Shown: positions 10,923 through 23,989, numbered from the stretch's first letter. The stretch: DNA of 64,000 nt from Flaccisagitta enflata (GCA_965153355.1 OZ231126.1:11284001-11348000), one strand, 5' to 3'. A program made the numbers and translations. The notes: generated by a model not told the origin, from the letters alone.

Positions 10923-11181
10923 TCAAATGTCCAACTCTGGAAGATCGACCGTATTTAAAATTTCTTGAAGGATGACCTGAGGAGAAAAAAAATCCGTTTG
11001 TGTAAAATTCCATGAAGTCTGTATGGCTGCCTGTGTCCGTTTTTTTTTGTCTGTTTGGCGCTCTCCGGTTGTCCTTCTCTGTCTCTGTCCACTGTTTGGC
11101 TGTGTATCTGTGTGTCTGTCTATGTGTCTATGTGTCTGTGTTTCTGCCTGGGTCTGTCCGTCTGTCTGTCTAAGTTAGATT

Positions 11182-11237
<56 letters not shown>

Positions 11238-13754
11238 TTCATGGGTGGTCCCAAAGCCAAAGCCACGACGTCCTTGATGATGTTGATGACGAAGTTGTTG
11301 AACTTGTTGAGGATGAAGTTGAGGATGTTGAGATTTCCTTTGATTTCCGTTTTGATTTCTCCCAAATCCACGATGGCGAAATTGTGAAGCGTCGGACGAG
11401 CGCCTTTCTCCAATGGCTATGTATGAACGGAATGAATGAATGAATGAATGAATGAATGAATGAATTACCTAATGAATGAATGAATGAATGAATGAATGAA
11501 TTACCTAATGAATGAATGAATGAATGAATGAATGAATGAATGAATGAATGAATGAATGAATGAATGAATTAATGACTTTATAAGCTATTAACCCTTGGAT
11601 ATTCGGATACGCTCTCCTTGCCCTTAGCCCCTTACCTTTTCGATTTCAAATGTAAATCCAACAGCTTGCATGGCGATGTTGACACCAAATGAAGGACCGA
11701 CATTCATGAACTTGGCGGAAGCTTTGTAGTTCCCGGTCAAATCATTGACTCCAACTGTAGCGCGGATTCGAGTCCCGTTGTCCATCTTTGTTGTTGATGC
11801 CAATCCAGTTCTGAAGATTCATCAGTAATTCCCGGTCAATGTGTAGATATTGACCTCAGATCCTAAATCTGAGTCCTTGTGAATTTTCCTATTTCTCTTT
11901 TATATGCGGCCGGTCTGAAGGTAGTAAAGGCATGGGCTCTAGCTTGAACTAATCTGCTTGAATTTGGTCCTGAAAGATACCTTGGCATATGCACATAACT
12001 CTGTTCATCTCATTTACCAAAATTTTGAACTTCTTAGGGGCCCTTAGGGGCCCTTAAAAAAGCCCCTAATGAGGATTTTTTTTGAAAAAAAAGTGGGGTG
12101 CAATTGATAGGAAATTATTTGATTTGCCTAGATCCAAAATCTTGTAATTTCACTTTTTTGAAAAAAACTTAGAAAACTTTTGTGTCGGCCATATTATAAA
12201 AAAAAAGTTTACAGATTCTCCGGGAATTTTTTCAGCCTGATATGGTTCAAACAAATGTTCATAACTTCCGAAGTATTTGAGCCAGAACCTTGAAATTTGA
12301 AACGTGCAATATTGAAAGCATTGGGCAGGTCCATGCAAAAGATTGAGCTACTGACGGACCTATGAAAATTTTTGAGTCTAAGTCTACAATGTGACATTAA
12401 CATATCCCATTTGATTGGAGGGTTGCAAGGGGCTGTCTAAAAATCAACAAATGCATCATGGCTTCCTGTTTTCACTTTTACACAATTACAGTTAACCCTG
12501 CTTCAACAAACCCGTCACAAAAGAAACTCCGCCTATGGTGGATGCAAGTTCATACTTCCTTCATGTTGTTTCTTTTCATTTCTATTAACAGAATCTATTT
12601 CCATCAACAGAATTATTTCTATTAACAAATTTCCGCTTATAACAGATGCAATTTGTTTGTCCTCAGAAGTCCGTTTGAGCGAGATTTTAACTGTACCTGT
12701 GAATAGAGCTGAGGCCTTTTAGGAAGCCATCGTAGACCTTCGCCGAACCACGCAGTTCCATGCCGAGAACCTTCTTGGAGAATTCAAAGGACCTGATGGG
12801 CAACATGAGAGGGTCTAATCCCGTGTTCTTGATCGCCACTCGAAGGTTCTTCAAAATCTGTTGAAAGACATACGATGACTGATGAACGAAAGTGGAATCC
12901 TAGAACTCATTTTACTATGAGCCAGTATGGCGAACTGCCGTTGACTCCTAGGACTCAAGCCACTATGAGCCCTCTTACAGAGTTGGCCTGATGTTGGTGT
13001 ATGTAATTGGAAACGGATTGGTCAGTGACCAATCTGGTATTTATTACAGATGGCAATCGCCCTCAAGGGGCCTTCAATAATTCAAACCATTTCGATGAAA
13101 ACCATCCGGTTGTAACTTTGAAATTACGGCAACCTTCGTCTCGCAAAAGTACAAAAGGAAACAAACTGACATAAGAAAACAAGGCCGGATACACGGCCAA
13201 TACCAGTTGCGGACGGGTGGGCAGGAGCAGAAATGCGCGTTTCCACACTTTCCAACTCGATCACCATGACGGACCAACCAACGGACCGACGGACCGACGG
13301 ACGGACAGCTTCCTTATAGAGTTGCGTAAGTCCGCAACTAAAACAAAGCTTATCTGCATACGATGTTCTTGATGAGAAGATAGAGAACGCTGACTCCAAT
13401 CTTTTCTGACCAAAGAACAAGGCCGGGATACACGCCACACCAGTCGTACGGGTGGGCAGGGTGGAAATGCGCGTTTTCACACTTCTCAAACCTGATCACC
13501 ACGGACTGACGGACTGACGGACCGACGGACGGACGCGTGACCAACGGACGGACGGACGGACAGACGACAAAGCCTCTTATAGAGTCGCTTGTCCGCGACT
13601 AAAAAAGAAGTTAAAAGCCTACCTCATCAGCGTAATCGTTGGCATTTCCACTGTGGACATCGACGATTCCTTCAATTCCATCACCAGCAGTTTGAGGCCG
13701 TGCTGAGGCCAAACTCAAACACACCAACAAAAAGACGCAAACTGAGGATCTCAT
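10923..13754 (-). CDS. Secreted JHBP/takeout fold, mite group-7 allergen-like protein (5 exons)
   Basis: Complete gene of 233 aa. Exons: 13754-13623 (ATG; donor GAG/GTAGGC, phase 0), 12857-12697 (CAACAG/ATT; CACAG/GTACAG, phase 2), 11810-11636 (CTTCAG/AAC; AAG/GTAAGG, phase 0), 11416-11237 (CATAG/CCA; AAG/GTGAGA, phase 0) and 10976-10923 (TCCTCAG/GTC; stop TGA). All phases agree. Residues 1-18 (MRSSVCVFLLVCLSLASA) are a signal peptide. The mature protein has the group-7 pattern: LDPLMLP near the start, a GMELRGSAKVYDGFLKGLSS beta-arm, GTRIRATVGVNDL, YKASAKF, and a C-terminal amphipathic helix (ILNFILNKFNNFVINIIKDV). This is a BPI-like elongated barrel expected to bind hydrophobic ligands outside the cell. 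Its ligand cannot be told from sequence. Intron 1 holds two F1 copies, intron 2 a small MITE touching the donor, intron 3 an (AATG)n array, and intron 4 starts with (GA)n. Confidence 0.9.
11186..11234. repeat. (CT)n tract starting at the intron-4 donor
   Basis: On the coding strand the donor reads AAG/GTGAGA and continues as GAGAGA, so the microsatellite begins inside the splice site itself. Confidence 0.95.
11428..11572. repeat. (AATG)n tetranucleotide array
   Basis: About 35 AATG units, interrupted by three copies of TTACCTAATG or similar. It lies in intron 3 of the group-7-like gene, close upstream of the 11416 acceptor on the minus strand. Confidence 0.95.
12489..12693. mobile_element. 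Short pogo/Tc1-like MITE at the intron-2 donor
   Basis: Terminal motifs CAGTTAAccC and its inverse (TTTTAACTG) are flanked by TA at 12487-12488 and 12694-12695. The inverted match decays after about 8 bases, so the call is tentative. The right-hand TA supplies the T of the GT donor of exon 2 on the minus strand. Confidence 0.45.
13180..13339 (+). mobile_element. F1 element copy, GTTGCGGAC type
   Basis: Left end CAAGGCCGGATACACGGCC (itself a hairpin), subterminal AGTTGCGGACGGGTGGGCAG, an interior of GACC/GACGG tetranucleotides, then TTATAGA and the terminal hairpin GTTGCG-TAAGTC-CGCAAC plus T and an A-run. It lies in intron 1 of the group-7-like gene. Confidence 0.85.
13418..13600 (+). mobile_element. 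F1 element copy, GTCGCGGAC type
   Basis: Left end CAAGGCCGGGATACACGCC, subterminal AGTCGTACGGGTGGGCAGG, right end TTATAGA then GTCGC-TTGTCC-GCGACT and an A-run. It follows the previous copy in the same intron, in the same orientation. Confidence 0.85.
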
Positions 13755-14283
13755 CTTTCTCGTTGGTTGTGTGAAAATTCGACGGGATTTGAAATGGATG
13801 TCAACAGTTTAAACAGATTAAAAGTATAATTAATTTTTTTTTTAAAAAAAGATTATACAAGCCGCGAAAATCCATTTTCGTGTTCAAGCCATCGTTTTTA
13901 TATGAGTAATAAGCCGTATTTAATGGGGCTGAAGATCGTGATCGACTTCAAATGTGACCCCATTAATAACAAGTTATGAGCACTTAACTAGGCTGATCAG
14001 ATGTGAGGTTCTCATGAAATACACTCTTTTTTTCTTATAAGAACATGTTATTTTTTTCTGAGGCTCAATGTTCTTCACTACCATATTTCCAGAACACACA
14101 TGAGTTCAAATTATTCTCAGATGTTTCTTTTTTCTTTTCAAAACTCAGCGCCTCCATAATATGCTATAATAGTTACAGGAATACTCAAAATTATGATTGC
14201 TAATTAAAAGGACATGAGAAATGAATGATCAATCACAAACAAATTGTATTTAAGTTTAAAACTCATTGAAGTAAACTATAATA
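13755..14283. other. Upstream region of the group-7-like gene
   Basis: This holds the 5' leader and presumably the promoter of the minus-strand gene starting at 13754. A TTTTTATATGAG stretch near 13895 is TATA-like, but I cannot prove use. The rest is AT-rich without ORFs. Confidence 0.3.
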
Positions 14284-15111
14284 CAGTGGACTACCGCCTT
14301 TTCGTCACCTGATTTAACGACATTTCGGATTTAACATCCAGGTTTCCTTGGTCCCAAATTTTAACAGGCTTATGTAATGTTAATTTTACCTGATTTAATG
14401 ACACCTAATATAACAGCCAAACCTGATTTAAAGTCGCTTTTTTCAGGTCCCTTGAAATTTTTTTTTCTGATTTAGTGACCTTTACTTTTTAGTTTAGTTA
14501 GGTGATTTGAATCTTCATTGAAGCTATGATGTATTATAGAATTGTAGAAAAATATTTTAATATAAACTAAGACTGAGACAAAAACGTGAACAAGATAGCA
14601 ACTAAAGAATGAAAAAAATTATGCACCCCCCTCTACATAGCCCCCAAAAGAAAAACCAAAAAACCGTCTCTGGGGACCCTAAGAACTATCATCTGGGATG
14701 TCTTAGCTACCTAAAACAACATCAGACTAAATCATTTGAATGCAAAATTTTGATAAAAGCTATTTTTGGTATAAAACTGCTATTTTTAAAAGATATTTGG
14801 TATTTTTCTGTTCATTTAGCTTCCAAAACTAGAAAATATCTGAAAAGTGTAGGGACATTTAATATACAACTGCTTTTACCGCCTAAGCTAGGTTTGGTTA
14901 ATATTTTAAAGATTAGAGCAAAAAAAAAAAAAAAAAAACAGCAAATTAAGGTCTTTTTTAACATTTTTTCTGTCTAAAATTGTTCTAGCTACTCTAAAAG
15001 TTCAAATCATAAAAGCAGTAACGTAGTTTTACTTTTTAAAGCAATTTTAATGAAATATCTATCACTTAAAAGTTTAAAAATGACTTAGAAACGGTAAATT
15101 CAGGCCTTTGT

Positions 15112-15200
15112 AGGTGCGACAAAGCACCTTTATAACTGGCTGTGTCCGTCGGTTGGTTTGTCGGTTGGTTGGTAACGCATTACGTACGCTAGCATGTTGG
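15112..15200 (-). mobile_element. Partial F1 element, GGTGCGAC type
   Basis: Starts with the terminal hairpin AGGTGCGACAAAGCACCT, followed by TTATAACTGGCTGTGTCCGT and GGTTGG units. The other end is not recognisable. Confidence 0.65.
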
Positions 15201-15384
15201 TCATTCATCTACACACCCCCCTCTGCATGGCCCCAAAAGTATAAACAAGATTTTTTTTTTGCTCTTTAGGCTATATTTCAGGTAATATGTTAAAATAACT
15301 ATTTGATAAAGGAATGGTAAAAATTATAAGATTATTATTATATGATGCAATAACCTGAAATATTTCCAAGATTTTATGCATTTT

Positions 15385-15491
15385 CATCATTCTCAACTCG
15401 ATCACCATAACGGACGGACGGATCAACGGACCGATGGACAGAAAAACGGACGGACGGACAAAGCTTCTTATAGAGATGCGTGGATGCATCT
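15385..15491 (+). mobile_element. Partial F1 element, GATGC type
   Basis: GGAC tetranucleotides lead to CTTATAGA, then the hairpin AGATGCGTGGATGCATCT and an A-run. The left end is missing. Confidence 0.6.
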
Positions 15492-16868
15492 AAAAATGCT
15501 ATGGGATGGAGTGACCAACCTGCCGACCAACACAGCAAGGTGTAAGGTTGCGAGTCCATGATTAAGACTACAAAAAAATCAAATATATGTAAAAATATAT
15601 GTAATAGTTAGATATCTATGAATATATATATAATATATATCTTTAAATAAACAAAATAATTAAGAAACAATTTGATCATGATGAAGCTTGAAAATACAAA
15701 AAAAAACCTGAATTTACGGCATTTCCAAGTGATTTTTTAAACTTGCGATAGATATTTCATTAAAATTGCTAAAAAGTCAAAAATTATGTAGTCCAACTGT
15801 TTCCACACACTTTTTATAGTTTACAGGCTTTTTGAAATAGTTAGAACAATTTTAAGGCAGAAAAAATATTAAAAAACAGCTTAATTTGCTGTTTTTTTGC
15901 TATTTTTTTGCTCTTATCTTTAAAATATTAACCAAAACTAGCTTGAAATGGTAAAACCAGTTGTATATTAGGTATCCCTACACTTTTCAGGTGTTTTCTA
16001 AAGTTTTGGAAGCTATGTGAACAGAAAAAATGCCAAATACGCTGAAAAATACTTGATTTTTGCAAAAAAAATGACTTTTATCTAAATTTTGCATTAAAAA
16101 CTGATTAATTAATGCTGCTTTTTTATGGAACAAGACATCCTAGAGATAAATGTGTCCCCAGAAACGGTTTTTTGCTTTTCTTTAGCTATGTAGAGGGGTA
16201 TGAACAAAAACAATGAAATATCATCAGTAGATAGGTTTTTTTTTTTTATTGAATTAAAATCAGTTATTTTTTAGTAATATTTTTTATCCCATAAATGATT
16301 TATGGCATCTTAAACTTATCTTTTACATGACATTGTGAGTCGTTACAAGGCTACATTTATCTCTCTGTTTTTGTTTGTCTGTTGTTCTGTTTGTCTATAT
16401 GTCTGTCATTCTGTTTATCTTTTGCTCTGTCTTTATGTCTGTTGACTATTTACACAATTACTTGAATACTGACTATAATAATCAATTAGGCACTGATGCT
16501 AGCCTTTATTGCTTATGAAGCAGTTTAGATCAATGAGAGAAAATGATAGATTCGATTTAACAACATTCGGATTTAACGACCAAAATTTTCTGGTCCCTTC
16601 AAGGTCGTTAAATCGGGTTCCCACTGTAATCACACAATCACAATTATTTTTATTTACAGCAGTTCCCTCATTAACCTAAAGCAAAAACAGAAAGAATGTT
16701 CTTATAACCACCCCTACTGTGAGACTGACGATATTCTTATGATTGTTCTTATTTTTTACAAAATATGAGCCTCAATGTTCTTATAAACAAGGTTCTTAGT
16801 CAAAGAAAAGAGTGTAGAACACCGAGAGCGTGAAGATTGCTAGTTTGTTAGTGTTACCGAGAGTTTTT

Positions 16869-16980
16869 AGATGCGTCGACGCATTTGTAGAAGCGGGTTT
16901 GCCTTTCTGTCCCTTCGTCCTTACATACATTCGTCCTTCCCTTCTTCCGTCCTCCCGTCCTTCCGTCCACCCGTCCACCT
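16869..16980 (-). mobile_element. Partial F1-like element, GATGC type
   Basis: Starts AGATGCGTCGACGCATTT, containing a perfect palindrome, and continues with TTCGTCC/CCGTCC units. No second end was found. The flanks 16630-16868 and 16981-17314 show nothing recognised. Confidence 0.45.
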
Positions 16981-17314
16981 GATCTTTCAGAAATGACTAT
17001 CATATAAAGCCAAATGGGCTCTTACAAGTTGCTACTTATCAGTTACTACTTAGACTGGGGATTGGGGACGCAGCTGACAAAGTGGGAAGCGTTTATTTAG
17101 GTTTCTGGGCGGGTTACGCTCTTTAAATTAAATAAGTTCTGAGGCCTTTGTTTAAAAAGATTTTCGGGTCCTATTCCTGTTGGCGACGTTGTGTATCAAC
17201 TCTATATCGACCAACGATTACCGAAAACAAAAGACATAGACTCAGAGAAAAAGTTTAACGGTAACTTCAATCGAATGATGTGCACTGACGGGCACTAGGG
17301 CTACTTAGCAAATT

Positions 17315-18025
17315 CAGGCCTCTAGATTTTGGAGCAGCGAGCAGCACCGCTTCTCGGCAGGGAAAGGAAGATGTTGGCAGGTCCCAATGATAGAAGAAGA
17401 AGAAGAAGAAGAAGAAGAAGAAGAAGAAGAAGAAGAAGAAGAAGAAGAAGAAGAAGAAGAAGGAAAAAGCAAGAAAAGAAACAGAAGAAGAAGGAGAAGA
17501 TTGAAATGAAGATGATGGTAATTGCAGTCAGCATTGATATCATTTGCATATTGTAGTTTTACGATTACTGCTCTTGCATAACTTAGTTGATTCGGAAATC
17601 TGTGAGTTTGAATTAAGGTATAATAACAACTTAGTCCTTTATGTTGTGAACTGAAAAAAGAAAAATCTTATTCGCATGTAAAAATTATCAACATCAACAT
17701 GTGTTTCATGAAGCCGCCCCCCAAAAAATGGATATTGATGATACAATCACCGAAAAAAACTGGAAAAATTAGAAATATACTGATTGATATGTTCGCTACT
17801 GTGTAAGCTTTAAACACATTGGTGGGGATGAGAGCCATCATTGCTCATTAGCTTGGCGGGTAACTGTAGGCAGTGCCGCAGTGGCAGGGCCCAGGTTGAC
17901 AAACCAGCCACACCTGCATTGGAAGTGGAACTTTTTGTTTTCCATTGACCCCTTTTTTAAGTTAAATTGGCAGCGTTCAGGGGAAAATTTTTGCCTTGTC
18001 GGCAGAAAAGAACAATCAAGAGGCC
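17315..18025 (-). repeat. Dispersed repeat, copy B (with (GAA)n)
   Basis: Inverted counterpart of 6985-7720, with shared blocks near 17335 (GAGCAGCGAGCAGCACCGCT), 17540 and 17960-18015. An (AAG)n tract of about 23 units lies at 17393-17462, in the position where copy A has CTT-rich sequence. Confidence 0.7.
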
Positions 18026-18084
18026 TGCTTAGCATGATTCGGGAACATGCCTGAGATGCCCTGTGAGGGCTCAAAGTTGCCCTA

Positions 18085-18770
18085 CTATCTTGGAATAAAA
18101 ATCTTTCCTCCCGTTTTAACAAATATCTCTGGTGTTATACAACCAATCTTAAAAAAAGTTGGAGACGGAATTTAAGCCCTTCAAATTTGCAAGTGAGCTA
18201 TGCAAACCGCATCTTTCCTGGTATGTCATTGCTTAAAAGGGGCCCAAAATCTGGCCCCATATCTTGATGCTAGATCTGGTTTTGAGCGATGACATATCAC
18301 CATCTTTTTAACTTTAAGTCATTAAACTGTAAATGAAATCTTTCAATTTAGCTTTTGCCATTTCTACACAATCTTCTAACAAATCACTTCACTCTTTTTT
18401 AAATTACTACTAAATGAGCTGGGCTAGACAGATGCGGTTTGCGAAGACTGCTTGCAAATTCGAAGGGCTTCATTTATGTCACCTACTGTTCTATAATTTG
18501 TAGAGTCTGTTTAGAGCTTCAAGTCTAAACTTAGCAAAAGAAGAGATCAAGAAAATGGCGTTAATGGTCTGGAGCGCCATAACTCCAGAGTACCTCAAGA
18601 AGCTCTACGAATTGCTTTCTGGATGAATGACAGTTGTGATTCAATCAAAAGGGACTCACACTATATATTTTACTATATATTTTAAATTATTATGCACTCA
18701 TGTTTATATCAATAAATGAACTTATTTTCAAAAAGGAAAGATTTTTTTTCCAAGATAGTATCAAGCCATA
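18085..18770. mobile_element. Fold-back element
   Basis: Outer inverted repeats (CTATCTTGGAATAAAAATCT near 18095 against the complement near 18750) enclose a second pair (near 18170 against 18470, sharing AAGCCCTTCAAATTTGCAAG with one mismatch). The exact ends and target duplication are not clear. Confidence 0.5.
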
Positions 18771-19217
18771 ACTCTGGTTACTCAGGCTCTTATTCAGCCT
18801 TTTAATTTGCAAATTTACCCTCAAATCAGTCCCTAATATACCTGATATTTGCGCTCTAAGCAATCAAAACAGCCCTTAGATGTTCCCTCGTCTAGCCGGC
18901 TGGATATACAACCCTGTGTTTTACAGGTCATCGGTCCTAAGAGGCTGATGCTGCTCCACTTCTTCAGCTAATGTGTTTTGTTTTGTGGCTTAAGTTTATA
19001 CTCGTGCCATGGGATGGGATGGGATGTGGGTGGGTTTGAACTTAGGATTAGGTGTGGTGTTAGAGAAGGAGTTGGGCTTAGAGGTGGTGTAGTGTAATGG
19101 ATTAAGTTAAGAGTATGGCAGAGTGAAGGATTAAGTTACGGCAGAGTTGGGCTTCCGGTTGTGGTTTTGATTTCGTGCCCTCCCCCCCCCCAAAAAAAAA
19201 AGTCAGGAGTGTATATA

Positions 19218-19783
19218 CAGCATGTTTCATCTCGACCGTAACATTTCATGACGGTGTAGCTCCAAAAGTAATAAAGATAATTCAATTCTGTAAAAAACAT
19301 CTGGAAGATAATACTTTAGCATTTTGTTATCAATAATTCCTAGGAATTTTTAAAGAAATATCAGCCTTTAAAAACATTATGAACTGGAAAATATGCTATG
19401 CAAAAAAAGGATATTTTACTATTTTGCTAGTTATACTGTCTTTCCTTAAATTGCTCTTATTTTCAAACAGTTTTAGCTACTGATGCCAGATTGGTCTTTA
19501 ATAAGAGAAATTTTTTTGTAGTTTGTAAATAATAAAAAAGAATAGAAGCCTATTGATATATACCTCAGAAATATAATGAATAAAATAACATTTTTTTGGC
19601 ATTTTGTGCGATCTAGCTAGCTATGTGATAAAAGCGTCCAATTTTTGTCAAAAAGTCCTAGGAATTGATGAACATTAAATGCTAAAGTATTATCTTTCAG
19701 ATATTTTTTACAGAATTGAATTATCTTTAATACTTTTGGAGCTACATTGTCATGAAATGTTACAGTCGAGATGAAACATACTG
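19218..19783. mobile_element. Tc1/mariner-like MITE (566 bp)
   Basis: The terminal inverted repeats extend over 100 bases, starting CAGCATGTTTCATCTCGAC and CAGTATGTTTCATCTCGAC, with TA on both sides (19216-19217, 19784-19785). No ORF. The stretch 18771-19217 has a GGGAT/GGTG-rich patch and no gene. Confidence 0.85.
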
Positions 19784-20222
19784 TAATTGAGTGGCTTTTG
19801 ATATTCCCCCCCCCCCTGCCTTTGATTTTCTTTCCCGCGCTGCATCACGTCGCGTTACGAAATCTATGATTTTCTTCCCGATAAAGCAATAAAACAGTGT
19901 ATTTAAGGTTTAAATAGTGTTAAATTGTGTTTTACTAATCAAGTTTTATGACATGGTACTGCTAAAAGTTATATTTTCCCAAATTTCTATTTTATTTTTT
20001 CCCCCTTCCTTTCCCTTCCCCATCTCCAAGCCCTTTGATTCCCCCCCCCCCCGCCGGGGCGGGGGGGAACTCAATTATATACAGGCCTGGTTAAAAACAC
20101 ACACGAAAGAACAATTCGTTAAAATCGTGTTAGGCCACAATTATCGCCATAAAATTCGATATCTCATCACGTGCTTGAATCTGCGAATGATCGTGCTTCA
20201 TGCAAACAGGACCGTGGAAAAA

Positions 20223-20578
20223 CAAGGCCAACACCTATGAGTTGCGTGCAAGACATAAATAACTTAAGATGACTTTTGTTGACTCAAAATGACTTAAAAT
20301 GACTCAAGACAACTTTAAATGACTTAAAAAGACCTTAAATGACTGAAATGACTACTTTTACCTATTTGACTTAAGTGACTTAAAATAACTTAGAATGACT
20401 TAGAATGACTTAGAATAATTTAAAATGACTTAGAATGACTAGAAATAATTTAAAGTATAATAAAAAAGTAAAGTGTGATGGACGGATCGGACCGGCTGGA
20501 CCGATTGGACGGATGGACGGACGGACCGACGGACTGACGAACCGACAAAGCGGGTTGTAGAGTCGCGTGCACGCAACT
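20223..20578 (+). mobile_element. F1 element copy, GTTGCGTGC type, with TGACTTAAAA array
   Basis: Left end CAAGGCCAACACCTATGAG then TTGCGTGC. The interior is a degenerate TGACTTAAAA minisatellite (about 20265-20455) followed by GACGG units, then TGTAGA and the terminal GTCGCGTGCACGCAACT. The outer arm of the hairpin matches the left motif including its TTG variant, although this breaks a hairpin pair. Confidence 0.8.
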
Positions 20579-20653
20579 AAAAACTCGTTAAATGTGTAAA
20601 TTAGTGAGAAAAGATTCGCAGAGAATTCGAGAATGCGCAACCTGTTTCAACGG

Positions 20654-21916
<1,263 letters not shown>

Positions 21917-22674
21917 CACCGCCTTTAAATCGAATTGAGTTATGTTAAACCTTTATAAATGCTAAACTACTTGACAAAAAGTCTTCAAATTTTCAAAGAA
22001 TGTTGTAAATATATCATGGTTTTTATACAAACCTCAAATTAGAAATATTAGATAGTTGAGGATTGGCAAAACATCAAATAAAATTCACTTTTGAAGCAGC
22101 GACAATTCTTCCATATTTTCTTCCGTGAAGAAGATTTCTTTATTTGCACGCTTTTTCTAAAGAAAAAACGCTACAGCCCTGGGGAAGGTCTCAAATGGCA
22201 GACAGTATATCATAGATTTTAATTCTGTAAAAAAAATTAGAAAATTTGATATTTCAAGAGGTTACGATTGATTTGAAAAAAAAATTCTGCTGTCATGCAG
22301 ACTTCAAATTCTGGAAAATTGATCAAAATCTTCATAAATGTAAAAAATGGTCAAAAATTTTGCCAAAACTAAAAAATATGATCTTTTTTTTAATTGGAGA
22401 CCAGTCTCAGGGTTCCAGCTCAATGTATTTTGAAATGGGAAATTCATAATAACAACTTCTTTCAAAAAACCCGATGAAATAAGTGATTTTGCCCATAAAA
22501 ATCCACTTTTTTCAATGATTTGCTGATCCTCACCTTTCCATGACCAAAAATTGAAGTTTTGCTCAACAAAACCGTAGTATATTACCAACATTCTCTGAAA
22601 ATTTGAAGACTTTTTGCCAAGTAGTTTAGGATTTATAAAGGTTTAACATAACTCAATTCGATTTAAAGACGGTG
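21917..22674. mobile_element. TA-flanked MITE (758 bp)
   Basis: Terminal inverted repeats of about 90 bases begin CACCGCCTTTAAATCGAATT and CACCGTCTTTAAATCGAATT, with TA at 21915-21916 and 22675-22676. The interior is AT-rich with no transposase. Confidence 0.85.
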
Positions 22675-22829
22675 TATCTTACATCACTCGTTGATGTTTA
22701 AGATAACTGTTTTTTTATCATTCAATAACAGAAAATGTTTTAATAGAAAATCAGACCAGCGAAAGGTGGCGAAATCTGAGTTAAAAAAATTCCTCGATGG
22801 TTGTGACATGTATAATTAAATACAATTCA

Positions 22830-23310
22830 TTGTTGAGAATTGATGTTGACCTTTAAAAAAAAATTTCCCTTTAAATTTTTTTGTAAAATTCATTAAAAAT
22901 TATCAATTTTCCCCTAAAATTTCATATAAATCTGAAGGATATATCTATTCTAAAACTCTGATTCAAGATTCATATTCTTGGTAAAATTTCCAATCATTTG
23001 ATAGGTCACACTATATAGTTTCATGAAAAAATAAGTATTTTCATGTTTTATGCCACCGTTACTTTATTTGTAATGGTGGTATAGAAATTGAAAATTTTGT
23101 TTATTGATAAGATTATATAGTGCGACCTATCAAATGATTGAATATTTTATCAGGAAAATTAATCTTGAATCAGAAATTCAAAACACATAAATCTTAAAGT
23201 TTTATATCAAATATTTGAAAAATTTAAAACGTTTTAGTCATTTTTGCAAAAATTTTCGAAGGAATTTTTTTTAAAGGGTCAACATTTATTCTCCACTAAA
23301 AATTGTACCA
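22830..23310. mobile_element. Fold-back (palindromic) element
   Basis: The two halves are inverted around about 23060. Examples are ATCATTTGATAGGTCACACT against its complement near 23130, and GATGTTGACCTTTAAA near 22842 against the complement near 23280. Termini are imprecise. The region 23311-23985 shows no feature. Confidence 0.6.
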
Positions 23311-23985
23311 GCTTACACCAGTCACTACCAATGAGGATTTTTTTGAACTCATATCCAATTAAGGCCCACTGCACTAAGATTTGAGAAAACAGAGTGTCCG
23401 GCAATTCATTGTTTTTATAGAAAAAAATTATGAAACCCACCAATAACCTCGTTAGGCATACCCGATTTACCGAGGGTAATTATGTGTCACCAGGCCTTAA
23501 AGTCTTTGGAGAAAAAAATTAAGTTCAAATTTTCGATATTTCCTTCCTCCAGTTTTACCCATCATGCGAACACGCTTTACGACACCTCATAGTGGATTAC
23601 CCCTTACTTTTTGTGCTTTTTCTTATGAGCCGTCGTTTGCTTTTGAGTCACGTCAAGAACTTGAAGTTTCCAAAAATGTCACTATGCACACCAGAGCCTG
23701 CGCCGGCCCCCCACGCGCCATTGTTCGATGATGACCTCTTAATATCCACTCCATAATTATCGGACACTTTTGTACGGCAGGTTACGGCGCATCAAGTGAA
23801 AAATTGTTTTTGAATTTTATTTTCTCACAGCTCGACGAAGCAGTTATCGCGGAATTATTCGAACTTTTTATCTAGGCTTGTGTAAATACCGATTCCTTTG
23901 CTAGGTTTCTATTTCGTTAGATTAGGGGGATATTCAAATGAGCGTCTGCCATTCTTTCTGTCTGCTTTATAAGAAAACTATCTTG

Positions 23986-23989
<4 letters not shown>

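Larger units (their letters stand above)
14284..16626. mobile_element. Tigger/pogo-type DNA transposon, non-autonomous, with nested palindrome
   Basis: The ends are CAGTGG... and its inverse ...CCACTG, flanked by TA (14282-14283 and 16627-16628). Just inside lie short inverted blocks GATTTAACGAC and GATTTAACAACATTCGGATT, typical of Tigger/pogo termini. Inside is a second long inverted repeat (about 14620-15090 against 15715-16215, with blocks such as CCCTACACTTTTCAG and TTAACCAAAACTAG). Its centre carries F1-related ends (15112-15200 and 15385-15491). No transposase frame is visible. Confidence 0.75.

Noticed and set aside
14609-14977. ORF of 122 codons inside the Tigger-like element as transposase
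   Set aside because: It is Lys/Phe-rich, without a DDE-type pattern, and lies in one arm of the inner palindrome.
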